A stretch of 64,000 nt of DNA from Bacteroidaceae bacterium. GTDB lineage: Bacteria; Bacteroidota; Bacteroidia; Bacteroidales; Bacteroidaceae. Shown in pieces: positions 52,135-60,371 of this stretch. Both the position numbers and the translations under genes were made by a program. The notes under the pieces were generated by a model. It was not told the DNA's origin. It did no database searches and worked only from the letters and a program-made list of their open reading frames with translations. The stretch lies in assembly GCA_017483605.1 (NCBI GenBank), contig JAFUWG010000031.1, forward strand, positions 1 to 64,000. Reading direction: 5' to 3'. Numbering within the stretch: the first letter of the stretch is position 1; the number at the start of each line of letters is the position of its first letter.

Positions 52135-53403
52135 TTAAGACAGTTTGTGTATCACCAATCCGCTTCTCAGTTTCGGCTCAAACCATGTTGCCTTCGGTGG
52201 CATGATGTTGCCCGAATCGGCGATGTCCATGATTTGCTGCATCGTGACTGGATAGAGTGCCAAGGCGGTCTTCATTTCGCCACTGTCCACACGACGTTTC
52301 AGTTCGCCAAGACCACGGAGACCACCCACGAAGTCAATACGCTTGTCGCGACGCAAGTCCTTGATACCCAGAATCTCATCGAGAATCAACTTGGAGGAGA
52401 TGCTGACATCGAGCACGCCAATCGGGTCGTTCTCGTCATACGTGCCAGGCTTGGCTTTGAGCGAATACCACTCCCCTTCCAGATACAGCGAGAACTCATG
52501 CAACTCCTGAGCACGATACTCTGCACTACCCTTCTTCTCCACCACGAAGTTCTTCTCAAGAGTCTTGATGAACTCAGCAGGAGTCAGCCCGTTCAAGTCT
52601 TTGATGACACGGTTATAGTCGAGAATGGTCAACTGGCTGGCAGGGAAACAAACCGCCATGAAGTAGTTGTACTCCTCGTCGCCACGATGATTCGGATTCT
52701 GCTTTGCCCGTTCCGCACCCACCAAGGCAGCGGCGGCACTACGGTGGTGACCGTCGGCGATGTAGAGGTTCGGCATCTTGGCAAACTCATCGGTGATGGT
52801 CTTGATGTCCGCATCGTCGCTCACCACCCAGAGTTTGTGTCCGAAACCATCAATCGGAGCCACAAAGTCATACTCAGGTGTTGTCTTGGCATACTTGTCA
52901 ATGAGTTTCAAGAGCACCTCATTGTCGGGATAAGCAAAGAACACTGGCTCGATGTTCGCATCGTTCACACGCACATGCTTCATGCGGTCTTCCTCCTTGT
53001 CGGCACGGGTCAGTTCATGCTTCTTGATGACACCCGTCTGGTAGTCACCGCTGTATGCCCCCACCACGATGCCGTACTGAGTCTTCGTCTTGTTCCCATT
53101 GGCAGGCAGACACGACGTCTGTGCATAGATGTAGTATTGTTCCTTCTCGTCCTGCACCAGCCAGCCCTTCTCTTGGAACTTGGCAAACTGACGAGCAGCC
53201 TCCTCATACACCCGAGGGTCGTACTCACTCGTCCCAGGCTCGAAGTTAATCTCTGGTTTGATGATATGATACAGCGACTTCTCGTTGTCGCCTGCCTCAG
53301 CACGTGCTTCCTCACTGTCGAGCACATCATACGGGCGGCTCTCCACCTCCTCCACAAACTGCTTCGGAGGACGCACACCCTTGAAAGGTTTTACAATAGC
53401 CAT
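52135..53403 (-). CDS. DUF1015 family protein (SerK-related)
   Basis: 422 aa. N-terminal VKPFKGVRPPKQFVEEV and the central YIADGHHRSAAAAL are the DUF1015 hallmarks. The archaeal member SerK is a free-serine kinase, and I recall bacterial copies beside serC-serA in Bacteroidales. Here serA is 4.7 kb away, beyond the Fic gene and cassette B, so the link may have been interrupted. The activity is not shown. The Fic gene lies 33 nt upstream, the YigZ gene 16 nt downstream. Confidence 0.88.
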   Translation of the reverse strand: MAIVKPFKGVRPPKQFVEEVESRPYDVLDSEEARAEAGDNEKSLYHIIKPEINFEPGTSEYDPRVYEEAARQFAKFQEKGWLVQDEKEQYYIYAQTSCLPANGNKTKTQYGIVVGAYSGDYQTGVIKKHELTRADKEEDRMKHVRVNDANIEPVFFAYPDNEVLLKLIDKYAKTTPEYDFVAPIDGFGHKLWVVSDDADIKTITDEFAKMPNLYIADGHHRSAAAALVGAERAKQNPNHRGDEEYNYFMAVCFPASQLTILDYNRVIKDLNGLTPAEFIKTLEKNFVVEKKGSAEYRAQELHEFSLYLEGEWYSLKAKPGTYDENDPIGVLDVSISSKLILDEILGIKDLRRDKRIDFVGGLRGLGELKRRVDSGEMKTALALYPVTMQQIMDIADSGNIMPPKATWFEPKLRSGLVIHKLS

Positions 53404-53436
53404 ATTTCTTATTTTGTATTTAATAATTTACATTTT

Positions 53437-54225
53437 TCAGAAAAAACAAAGCGGAAACGAAGCATTCTTCTTTTTCTGCGAAAGTTCTTCTTTCATACGT
53501 TGAATAGCCACACGGAAGAAGAATGCCACCAGATATTCATCAGTTCCTTCCTGCCGAATCTGCTTCAAGGCAAGGATATATTCCGCCCGGTCTTCCAACC
53601 TGACAATCAACAAGGGATGTCCTGCTCTCAACAGGATGAAGTTGGAGAGCAAGCGTCCTGTTCTGCCATTTCCATCACGAAACGGATGCAGATACTCATA
53701 ATAGCCATGCCATCGAGCAGCCACCACTAATGGATGCACTCCATCCTGCAAGGCTCGTTCTGTAGCAGCCATCAAATCAGGCACACGGGCAATCAACGTC
53801 TCATGGTCACCAAACACTGTATCGCCAGCCGCCATATCCATGTTCGTATATTCTCCTGCCACGGCGTCTTTGGCTCTGTAGCCAATCGTGTGTTCTGTCA
53901 CCAAGCGGTTCACCTCCTTCAGCAATGCCTCGTCAAAGGGGGATTCCAAATGGCTGGTCACATAGTCGAAGGCTCGGAAATGGTCTGCCATTTCCGTACA
54001 TTCAAGCAGCGAACGCCCCACTGGCACCATCCCCATGCCCTGCTCACGAAGAATGCGTGTGTCATCCACCGTGAACGAATTGCCCTCAATAGCACACGAA
54101 TGGGCAGAAAACAATATCTCATTGTACTCCATCCATTCCTTCTGCCCCATCCTATCAGCCACTTTCGTCTGATATTCTTGGCGGATTCGTTCGTATTCCT
54201 CAATCTCTTTCTCGTACATCAGCAT
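53437..54225 (-). CDS. Fic family protein (probable AMP-transferase)
   Basis: 262 aa from the first ATG after the promoter box (54225; 54219 also possible). The core motif HPFRDGNGRTGR begins with catalytic H180. An N-terminal inhibitory helix SCAIEGNS (43-50) with E47 marks a self-inhibited class II Fic protein. Such enzymes modify target proteins with AMP from ATP; the target is unknown and no antitoxin partner gene is present. It lies at the 3' side of cassette B, just before the DUF1015 gene. Confidence 0.92.
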   Translation of the reverse strand: MLMYEKEIEEYERIRQEYQTKVADRMGQKEWMEYNEILFSAHSCAIEGNSFTVDDTRILREQGMGMVPVGRSLLECTEMADHFRAFDYVTSHLESPFDEALLKEVNRLVTEHTIGYRAKDAVAGEYTNMDMAAGDTVFGDHETLIARVPDLMAATERALQDGVHPLVVAARWHGYYEYLHPFRDGNGRTGRLLSNFILLRAGHPLLIVRLEDRAEYILALKQIRQEGTDEYLVAFFFRVAIQRMKEELSQKKKNASFPLCFF

Positions 54226-54249
54226 TTTCGCAACTTGACTTTTTGCCCA

Positions 54250-54257
54250 CAAAGTTA
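54250..54257 (-). promoter_or_regulatory. -7 box (TAACTTTG) for the Fic gene
   Basis: Minus-strand TAACTTTGTG, 24 nt upstream of the ATG at 54225. Confidence 0.55.
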
Positions 54258-54383
54258 GGGCTTTTATTCGGAATACACCGAATAGAAGCCCCACTTTTTT
54301 CTCTTTTGGCAGAACTATCGCCTTCAAACATCACAGTTTTGGCTACAAAACCACCCCTCCATGTTGCCACTCATCTAAATCAA

Positions 54384-54478
54384 CATCTACACCCGCTACG
54401 CTCTTTGGTCGCAACCCGCCAAAGTGGTTCGCCTATATTCGCTACATTGGTCAACATACATTTGCGTCATTGGTTGAC
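54384..54478. repeat. Dispersed repeat R-down, copy B
   Basis: 95 bp matching 10191-10285 (CATCTACACCCGC, ACGCTCTTTGGTC, AAGTGGTTCG, GGTCAACATACATT). It lies on the 3' side of cassette B, as copy A does on the 3' side of cassette A. Confidence 0.8.
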
Positions 54479-54579
54479 CTATATTCGTGACGATTAAGGG
54501 TATTTTTGTCGACCCTATAAAACACCATTCCTCTCCAGAAGTATCAAATTATGAGATACCTATAAATTTTGTAGTAAGA

Positions 54580-54623
54580 AAGCCTGCCTGATATGAAGTC
54601 CGTGTTCATCATCAGGCAGGCTT
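54580..54623 (-). terminator. Terminator of cassette B
   Basis: A perfect 13-bp stem (AAGCCTGCCTGAT and complement, 54580-54592 and 54611-54623), 23 nt past the stop of the YWFD-module gene, with CTTTCTT after it in minus sense and TTTT in plus sense. Confidence 0.75.
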
Positions 54624-54646
54624 TTATGGAATCAATGATGCAAGTG

Positions 54647-55651
54647 TCATTGTGCCATTACTTTGCTGATGACAGGCACATGATCCTTCAAATAAATGTA
54701 CACAATATATACATTTCCTCTCGTAACAGAGATGTTCTCTGAATCAGATACATTCTTTTTCTGGTAAATCAACTTTCCACTTGTATCATAAATGTTACAA
54801 TCACTATTGGAAGCATTGCAGATGTTGATGATGCCATCATGATAATCGACGTATTGAGTGTCATCAACGATACTTGTGACACTTGTCTCACCATCCATAT
54901 AGCATGTGAGCAGATCGCTTTGAATTGTACTCCAATCACCATTGAGGTCTTGGAAACGGATGTTTAGCACATTCGTCTTTCCATATCGGGCGGTGCCCTC
55001 CTCGTCCTCTATCAAGGTGGTGTTTTCAAGTGTCAGTTCTCGGATGAGGCTGTCAACAGGTATTTGCACATCAAGCACATACGGTGTGGCAGGTTCTTCC
55101 AACGTAATCAAAGCGGCTTTCTCAAAGTCCTCATTGAACCAATACTGATAAGCCGAAATTTTGTTGTCAGCGATGCCGTTTCGTGACTTCACGAAGAACT
55201 GGACAAGTGGAGCATTCCATTGTCCGTCCGTGTCTTGGGCACGGAACGTGAAGGAGTGCAAGCCGTCAGCCAAACTGGAGGCATCGGCATCAATGCTGAT
55301 GACTCCATCGGAGGTCGAAGCCGACACTTTTGTGGTCAGGTCATGGTCGAACCAATACTCATAGTTGGAGACATGATTGTCTGCACCGTGCTGGGTATGG
55401 ACAAAGAAGGTGACAAGAGGAGCACTCCAGTTGTCGTTGGTGTCTTGAGCACGGAATGTCAGCGAGTGCAAACCTTCCACTAAAGTCGAAACGTCCAACG
55501 ACAGGTCGATGTCACCCCCACTGGCGGTTGTCTGCACAATGGCATCCGTCCGGTGGTCTATCCAGTATTCGTATTTCGAGATGTCTTGGGCGTGCATCAT
55601 CAGGACGAGCATACACCCCAAGAGTACACAAAATGCTTTCTTTTTCATCAT
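54647..55651 (-). CDS. Secreted YWFD-module protein (cassette B)
   Basis: 334 aa with signal peptide MMKKKAFCVLLGCMLVLMMHAQ. Three modules of about 65 residues (YEYWIDHR, YEYWFDHD, YQYWFNED, each followed by a LxxGLHSxTFRAQDT-type strand and WSAP/WNAP, then FF) form residues 25-230. The first two are highly alike. The C-terminus (NIYDTSGKLIYQKKN...ISVTRGNVYIVYI) looks like a type IX secretion sorting domain. The same module occurs in the large dockerin protein of cassette A. The role is unknown; probably a surface protein. Confidence 0.75.
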   Translation of the reverse strand: MMKKKAFCVLLGCMLVLMMHAQDISKYEYWIDHRTDAIVQTTASGGDIDLSLDVSTLVEGLHSLTFRAQDTNDNWSAPLVTFFVHTQHGADNHVSNYEYWFDHDLTTKVSASTSDGVISIDADASSLADGLHSFTFRAQDTDGQWNAPLVQFFVKSRNGIADNKISAYQYWFNEDFEKAALITLEEPATPYVLDVQIPVDSLIRELTLENTTLIEDEEGTARYGKTNVLNIRFQDLNGDWSTIQSDLLTCYMDGETSVTSIVDDTQYVDYHDGIINICNASNSDCNIYDTSGKLIYQKKNVSDSENISVTRGNVYIVYIYLKDHVPVISKVMAQ

Positions 55652-55681
55652 AGAGATTTTTTATAGGGGTTGATTGTATGA

Positions 55682-56728
55682 TTATTTCTGTGCCTCCACC
55701 GTTATCTTTACCGACAACTTGCCGTCAGCATCCGACTGTGTGGCAATCTGCTTGGCTGTAATTTGTGGGTTGCTCGGAACATCTGTAAACGGTTTCTCAC
55801 CACCATAGATGCCCACTTGGGTTCCGTCATTGCTGATGTACATGGATGCGGCTTCATCTGTGAGTTTGTAGTCATAGGAAACATCGAAGGTGTTGCCGTG
55901 TGTTGGGTCTTGGAAGTAGGAACAATATTCATCCTCCTGTCCTGTTGTATATATTATATTTCCTTGAATATTGGGGGTAATCAAATCTGTTGAATTTGAG
56001 ACATGCAAAATCACATTGTTATAATATTGATCTGTTGATTTAGGAGCAAGTTTATGCAATAAAGAATTTTGAAAAAGACCAGCTCCATAAGAAGTTATTT
56101 GATCAGTTATTACACAATGATTAATAGAAGGGGTATCATCGTCCGATATTGTGAAAAAGTTGATTACAGAATTATTTATTGACAAGTTTTTCACGTTGCC
56201 AGTCATTAGCCGACCTATTTTGCAATTTTCAATTAATCCCATCTCTGATTCAAAACGCCCCATACCATAGCCAAATCTAAGAGATCCAAAATAACAGTTC
56301 TTGAAAACAAATTGATTTAGAACGCCTTGCGCTCTTACATTTCTATTGGTATTGCTTGAAAAATACACTCCTTCAACATAAAGACCTTCTTCATTTTCAG
56401 GAATATTAATAAATGAATTGTCGCCACCTTTATAAAGTAAATCCAGTGTTGTCCTGTATCGTCCATTCTCTTCATCTTGCACATATCCTACCCCTTGAAT
56501 TTTCACTGCTTTTGTGATATCCACAAACTGAAACACACCAGCCGAGAGTGAAATTAAGTCGCCACTTTCCGCTGCATCCATTGCTTCTTTGAAAGCGGTA
56601 GTTCCTGTAAATGTTTTTACGTCATCGCCATGTTGGAGTACTGCTACTGGCACTGATTGTGCAGAAAGATTGAGACTGAAAACTGTAGCAAGAAATGCTA
56701 CGAATGCTGATTTAAATGTCATTTCCAT
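55682..56728 (-). CDS. Secreted right-handed beta-helix-like protein (cassette B)
   Basis: 348 aa with a signal peptide (FKSAFVAFLATVFSLNLSAQ; the ATG at 56722 is an alternative start). It is a paralogue of the 333-aa protein of cassette A: same N-terminal (LQHGDDVKTFTGTTAFKEAMDAAESGD) and C-terminal (DGTQVGIYGG, SNPQIT, DGKLSVKITV) blocks, divergent middle with short N/V-rich coils (SSNTNRNV, FKNCYFGSL). No catalytic site was recognised. It lies 30 nt ahead of the YWFD gene. Confidence 0.75.
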   Translation of the reverse strand: MEMTFKSAFVAFLATVFSLNLSAQSVPVAVLQHGDDVKTFTGTTAFKEAMDAAESGDLISLSAGVFQFVDITKAVKIQGVGYVQDEENGRYRTTLDLLYKGGDNSFINIPENEEGLYVEGVYFSSNTNRNVRAQGVLNQFVFKNCYFGSLRFGYGMGRFESEMGLIENCKIGRLMTGNVKNLSINNSVINFFTISDDDTPSINHCVITDQITSYGAGLFQNSLLHKLAPKSTDQYYNNVILHVSNSTDLITPNIQGNIIYTTGQEDEYCSYFQDPTHGNTFDVSYDYKLTDEAASMYISNDGTQVGIYGGEKPFTDVPSNPQITAKQIATQSDADGKLSVKITVEAQK

Positions 56729-56799
56729 AATTAAAATGTTTTTTGAGAAAATGATTTGAAAATGTTTAGTTTCTCTTGATTTTTTGAGAAACGAAAAAG

Positions 56800-56951
56800 G
56801 CGTTCACCATTCGATGCTTATTCTCAAATCTGGTGACCGCCAAGTGACCATGCGTATAAACAAGCAAGAACAGTTCACGCCCTCATAGACGTGAACCTTC
56901 TGAACTGCTTGCCCTCATACGCGAAAATTGGCGGTCTTCGATTTGAGAGAA
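56800..56951 (-). promoter_or_regulatory. Folded upstream element of cassette B
   Basis: Nested helices: TTCTCAAATC (56821) with GATTTGAGAGAA (56940), GACCGCCAA (56835) with TTGGCGGTC (56928), GCGTAT (56852) with ATACGC (56917), CAAGCA (56861) with TGCTTG (56906), GTTCACG (56873) with CGTGAAC (56890). A competing pairing links GGCGTTCACC (about 56800) to GGTGACCGCC (56832). The design resembles the cassette A element although the primary sequence differs. Confidence 0.55.
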
Positions 56952-57192
56952 CAAGAGCAGAAAGCTCAAGTTATATTTTGAAGTACGAACAGGATACGCA
57001 GATTTCGTTTAGGTTAATAATCTGTTACGTTTCCTTGTGGAAGCGTGGCACCCGTGCCGACTGCCCCCTTAAATGTTCTTGTACTGTCTGTTTCTTGATA
57101 TTCGGTTTTTAAGAGTTAAACATTCTGTTGATTCTATTACAATTGCAACGATACGAAAGTTTTTGCAAAACAAAATAAAAATGGAGAAAAAT

Positions 57193-57503
57193 GTGAAAAT
57201 ATCAACGGAAAAGTCAGACCCTTCATGTTCACCAAGGTCACTTGACGATGTCTTACAGAAACGATGCCAATGTCTTCCTAACTCTTTTGCCAATGTCTTC
57301 CTCGTCCTCATGCTCGTCATCTCGGAAGAGCGTGTTCCGTGTCTTCCGAGTTCTCATGCCCGTATCTTGCTCCGCCTCTTGCTCGTGTCTTCCTTTGCCT
57401 CTTGCTCGTTATTACCTTGCTCCGATGCTCGTCATCACCTTGTCCTCACGCCCGTCATCACTTCGCTCTCAGGCTCGTGTCTTCTGCGGGGGTGTTTTCA
57501 GAG
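57193..57503. repeat. Dispersed repeat R-up, copy B
   Basis: Matches 16621-16924 over its whole length. The preceding 45 bp (57148-57192) match 17768-17811, including the sequence around the promoter box of the small two-gene unit, but no gene follows here. Confidence 0.85.
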
Positions 57504-57582
57504 GGATGAATCAAGAAATTTCGGAGGGTGATTTGAAGACAAATCAGCGGAATCTGCTCAATCGTACCGCAGGCACTTGTCG

Positions 57583-57877
57583 ATAAAAGCATATCGCTTC
57601 TCAATGATTTAACCCGAATCGGGAATTAGAATATTGACATGAAATTTATGATAATTCATGGTTAATTCGTGATAATTTATGTTTATAACAAAAACACGAA
57701 CCTTTAGCTCGGCGTAGCCAATTTCCATAAATTGACCATGAATTTTTCATGAATTTATTAATGCTCGATTCGGGTTGCGCAGATTTTTCATAAGTCATGT
57801 GGGGGAGCATCTTTGTCCCTTTGAGGTGGAGATGTCAATTTCGTCTTGACAAAAATGGCACGCAGGAAGCGTTGAAA
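57583..57877. repeat. Dispersed repeat R1, copy 2
   Basis: Near-identical to 1-294, ending at the same point just before a palindrome array. Confidence 0.9.
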
Positions 57878-57942
57878 GTGGTCTGAGTCAGACCGCCTTG
57901 GTGGTGTGACTCAGACCACTTGGGCGGTGTGAGTCACACCAC
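57878..57942. repeat. 23-bp-period palindrome array, locus 4 (3 units)
   Basis: GGTCTGAGTCAGACC (57880), GGTGTGACTCAGACC (57903, mixed halves) and GGTGTGAGTCACACC (57926), spacing exactly 23. Confidence 0.92.
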
Positions 57943-57980
57943 TTTCGAGGTGACGAGCGTGTCATTTTGTCCTATCGCAA

Positions 57981-58032
57981 ATACAGAGGGAGGGCGTAAA
58001 CAAATCGCATTGTTTACGCCCTCCCTCTGTAT
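57981..58032 (-). terminator. 23-bp-stem hairpin after serA
   Basis: Perfect complementary arms 57981-58003 and 58010-58032 with a 6-nt loop, 33 nt past the serA stop. The core GCGTAAACAAAT is shared with the terminator at 16997-17024. There is no long T-run. Confidence 0.7.
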
Positions 58033-58065
58033 TGGTCTTTATCTGTTGAATCAGACGATGATGCC

Positions 58066-58986
58066 TTATTTGTTCACCTGGAACTTGGTGATGCCCTCCT
58101 TGATGTAACCGACAATCTGGTTGGCAGCGGCAAGACCTGCGTTGGTGTTTGCCTCGGCAGTTTGGGCACCCATCTTCTTGGGTGTGGAGAAGTAGCGACC
58201 CTCGAACTTTGCGAAGTCAGCATCGGCATCGGGCTTGATGTCGGTGATGTACTTGAGGTCGGTACGCTCTGCAAGGAGTTCGAGCAGTTCTGGCTCGTTG
58301 ATGACTTCCTTGCGGGCGGTGTTGATGAGGATACCACCCTTCTTCATGCTGCCGACAAGTGCCTTGTTGATGCTCTGCTTGGTCTCGGCAGTGGCAGGAA
58401 TGTGGAGAGACACAATGTCGCAAGTCTCGAAGAGTTCTGCCTGTGATGCAGCAGCGTGAACACCTGCTGCCTCGATGGCCTCTGCGGGACAATAAGCGTC
58501 GTAGGCAGAAACTTCCATGCCGAAGCCCTTGGCGATGCGAGCCACATTGCGTCCCACGTTGCCGAAGGCGAGGATGCCGAGTTTCTTGCCCATCAACTCA
58601 GAGCCAGCCTTGCCGTTGTAGAAGTTACGAACGGTGAAGACGAGCAGACCGAGCACAAGTTCAGCCACAGCGTTGGCGTTCTGACCTGGTGTGTTCATCA
58701 CAACCACCTTGTGGGCAGTGGCAGCGTCGAGGTCCACATTGTCATAGCCAGCACCTGCACGAACCACAATCTTCAGGTTCTTGGCAGCGTCGAGCACTTC
58801 GGCATCGATTTTGTCAGAGCGGATGATGATGGCATCCACGTCAGCCACAGCCTCCAACAACTGTGCCTTCTCTGTATATTTCTCCAAGAGTGCCAGTTCA
58901 AAGCCAGCACCTTCAATAATCTCTTTGATTCCAGCAACGGCAGGAGCCGCAAAGGGCTTCTCAGTTGCAATTAAAACTTTTGCCAT
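58066..58986 (-). CDS. serA: D-3-phosphoglycerate dehydrogenase, short type
   Basis: 306 aa from the ATG of MAKVLIATEKPFAAPAV. It catalyses the first step of serine synthesis (3-phosphoglycerate to phosphohydroxypyruvate, NAD-linked). It has the D-2-hydroxyacid dehydrogenase fold with GILAFGNVGRNVA (137-149) and NTAR (R225), and no C-terminal ACT regulatory domain. At the usual catalytic His site it has Lys (FSTPKKMGAQT, K270), as in the lysine-type enzymes known from Entamoeba and Bacteroidetes. It lies 131 nt downstream of serC. Confidence 0.92.
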   Translation of the reverse strand: MAKVLIATEKPFAAPAVAGIKEIIEGAGFELALLEKYTEKAQLLEAVADVDAIIIRSDKIDAEVLDAAKNLKIVVRAGAGYDNVDLDAATAHKVVVMNTPGQNANAVAELVLGLLVFTVRNFYNGKAGSELMGKKLGILAFGNVGRNVARIAKGFGMEVSAYDAYCPAEAIEAAGVHAAASQAELFETCDIVSLHIPATAETKQSINKALVGSMKKGGILINTARKEVINEPELLELLAERTDLKYITDIKPDADADFAKFEGRYFSTPKKMGAQTAEANTNAGLAAANQIVGYIKEGITKFQVNK

Positions 58987-59008
58987 TTTTCTTTTATTTA
59001 TCAACACA

Positions 59009-59093
59009 AATTGCCATGAATAACCCATGAATTTATCATAAATTGTTTTTCATTAAAAATTCATGAATAATTCGTGGCTAATTCATGGCAATT
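59009..59093. repeat. AT-rich inverted repeats between serC and serA
   Basis: AATTGCCATGAAT (59009-59021) is complementary to 59081-59093. Inside it, 59058-59077 is identical to the 20-mer at 20606-20625 (core TTCATGAATAATTCGTGG). Confidence 0.8.
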
Positions 59094-59117
59094 CATGTTA
59101 AAAGTTAAACAATCCAA

Positions 59118-60185
59118 TTAGTGTTGAGCCTCAAACTCCTTCATGCACTTCACGAGAGCCTGAACGCCTTCGATAGACATGGCGTTGTAGCAAGAAGCAC
59201 GGAAACCACCTACATCGCGGTGACCCTTCACGCCAACCATACCCTGGCTGGTTGCAAACTTCAGGAACTCGTCCTGCAACTCCTGATACTCGGGCTTCAA
59301 GACGAAAGTGAGGTTCATGAGTGAGCGGCTGTCCTCCTCGGCTGTGCCGACGAAGAGTTTGTTGCGGTCAATCTCGTTGTAAACGATTTCAGCACGCTGC
59401 TTAGCCAACTTCTCCATTGCCTCTACACCGCCGTGAGCCTTCATGTAGCGGAGGTTCATCAGGGCTGAGTAGATAGGTACCACTGGAGGAGTGTTGAACA
59501 TCGAACCCTTCTTCACATGAGTGCGGTAGTCGAGCATCGTTGGGATGTGACGAGACACCTTGCCGAGTGCGTCTTCCTTCACGATGACGAAGGTGAGACC
59601 TGCCATAGCAAGGTTCTTCTGAGCACCACCATAGATGAGGGCATACTTGCTCACGTCAACTGGACGGCTAAAGATGTCGGAAGACATGTCGGCAATCAGC
59701 GGAATGGGAGAGTCGAGGTCTTCGCGAAGTTCAGTACCGTAAATCGTGTTGTTGGTTGTGATGTGGAGATAATCAGCATCTGTTGGAATCTCGAAATTGC
59801 GTGGAATGTAAGTGAAGTTCTTGTCGGCAGAAGAAGCCACCTCTACCACTTCACCAAACCCCTTGGCTTCCTTCTCTGCCTTGGTTGCCCACACACCAGT
59901 GTTCAGGTAGGCAGCCTTCTTCTCGAGGAAGTTGTAAGGAACCATGCAGAACTCAAGACTTGCACCGCCACCGAGGAAGAGCACGGAGTAACCCTCTGGA
60001 ATGTTGAGAAGTTCCTTGAAGAGTGCTACTGCTTCATCCACTACTGGCTGGAAATCCTTGGCACGGTGGCTGATTTCCATCAATGAAAGTCCTGACCCAT
60101 TGAAATCAAGACAAGCCTGTGCAGTCTGTTCAATCACCTCGCGTGGGAGGATAGAAGGTCCTGCATTGAAATTGTACTTTTTCAT
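59118..60185 (-). CDS. serC: Phosphoserine aminotransferase
   Basis: 355 aa. It converts phosphohydroxypyruvate and glutamate to phosphoserine; PLP-dependent. Start [41 protein letters not shown] and the PLP lysine K190 in [11 protein letters not shown] are present, and C-terminal [10 protein letters not shown] completes the fold. It is the first gene of the serC-serA unit, with promoter box 60252-60259. Confidence 0.96.
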   Translation of the reverse strand: MKKYNFNAGPSILPREVIEQTAQACLDFNGSGLSLMEISHRAKDFQPVVDEAVALFKELLNIPEGYSVLFLGGGASLEFCMVPYNFLEKKAAYLNTGVWATKAEKEAKGFGEVVEVASSADKNFTYIPRNFEIPTDADYLHITTNNTIYGTELREDLDSPIPLIADMSSDIFSRPVDVSKYALIYGGAQKNLAMAGLTFVIVKEDALGKVSRHIPTMLDYRTHVKKGSMFNTPPVVPIYSALMNLRYMKAHGGVEAMEKLAKQRAEIVYNEIDRNKLFVGTAEEDSRSLMNLTFVLKPEYQELQDEFLKFATSQGMVGVKGHRDVGGFRASCYNAMSIEGVQALVKCMKEFEAQH

Positions 60186-60251
60186 GTTGATGTTATTTGA
60201 AATTTGTTAGATGTCTTATTGATTCGAAAGTCTTTTTACCAAAATTCCATG

Positions 60252-60259
60252 CAAAAATA
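60252..60259 (-). promoter_or_regulatory. -7 box (TATTTTTG) for serC
   Basis: Minus-strand TATTTTTGCA, 66 nt upstream of the ATG at 60185. Confidence 0.5.
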
Positions 60260-60371
60260 CTAATAAATCCCCAATCACATAGCAAGTTGCCACTTTTTTA
60301 TGCTATAAAACATTAAAAATGGCAACTTCCTCCGTGATATTGGTACATCTATGTTGCATTACGCCCTCTTC

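Larger units (their letters stand above)
54226..54646. other. Gene-free stretch at the left end of cassette B
   Basis: 420 bp without a gene. It holds the Fic promoter box, repeat R-down copy B (54384-54478) and the cassette B terminator (54580-54623). Confidence 0.8.
56729..58065. other. 1.3-kb gene-free, repeat-filled region upstream of cassette B
   Basis: No supportable gene. In order: folded element (56800-56951), an AT-rich part, the head of R-up with a decayed promoter box (57148-57192), R-up (57193-57503), an unassigned 80 bp, R1 copy 2 (57583-57877), a palindrome array (57878-57942) and a 23-bp-stem hairpin (57981-58032) after serA. Confidence 0.8.

Noticed and set aside
56800..56951. 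Integron attC site
   Set aside because: The bulged-arm layout is reminiscent, but the GTTRRRY/RYYYAAC core boxes are missing and no integrase is present.
57069..57320. 83-codon ORF resembling the extended reading of 17587-17865
   Set aside because: The similarity is at DNA level in a promoter-proximal repeat; the true 49-aa gene starts downstream of that part and is absent here.
53437..58065. Prophage or integrative element
   Set aside because: No integrase, relaxase, capsid or replication gene, and no tRNA attachment site.
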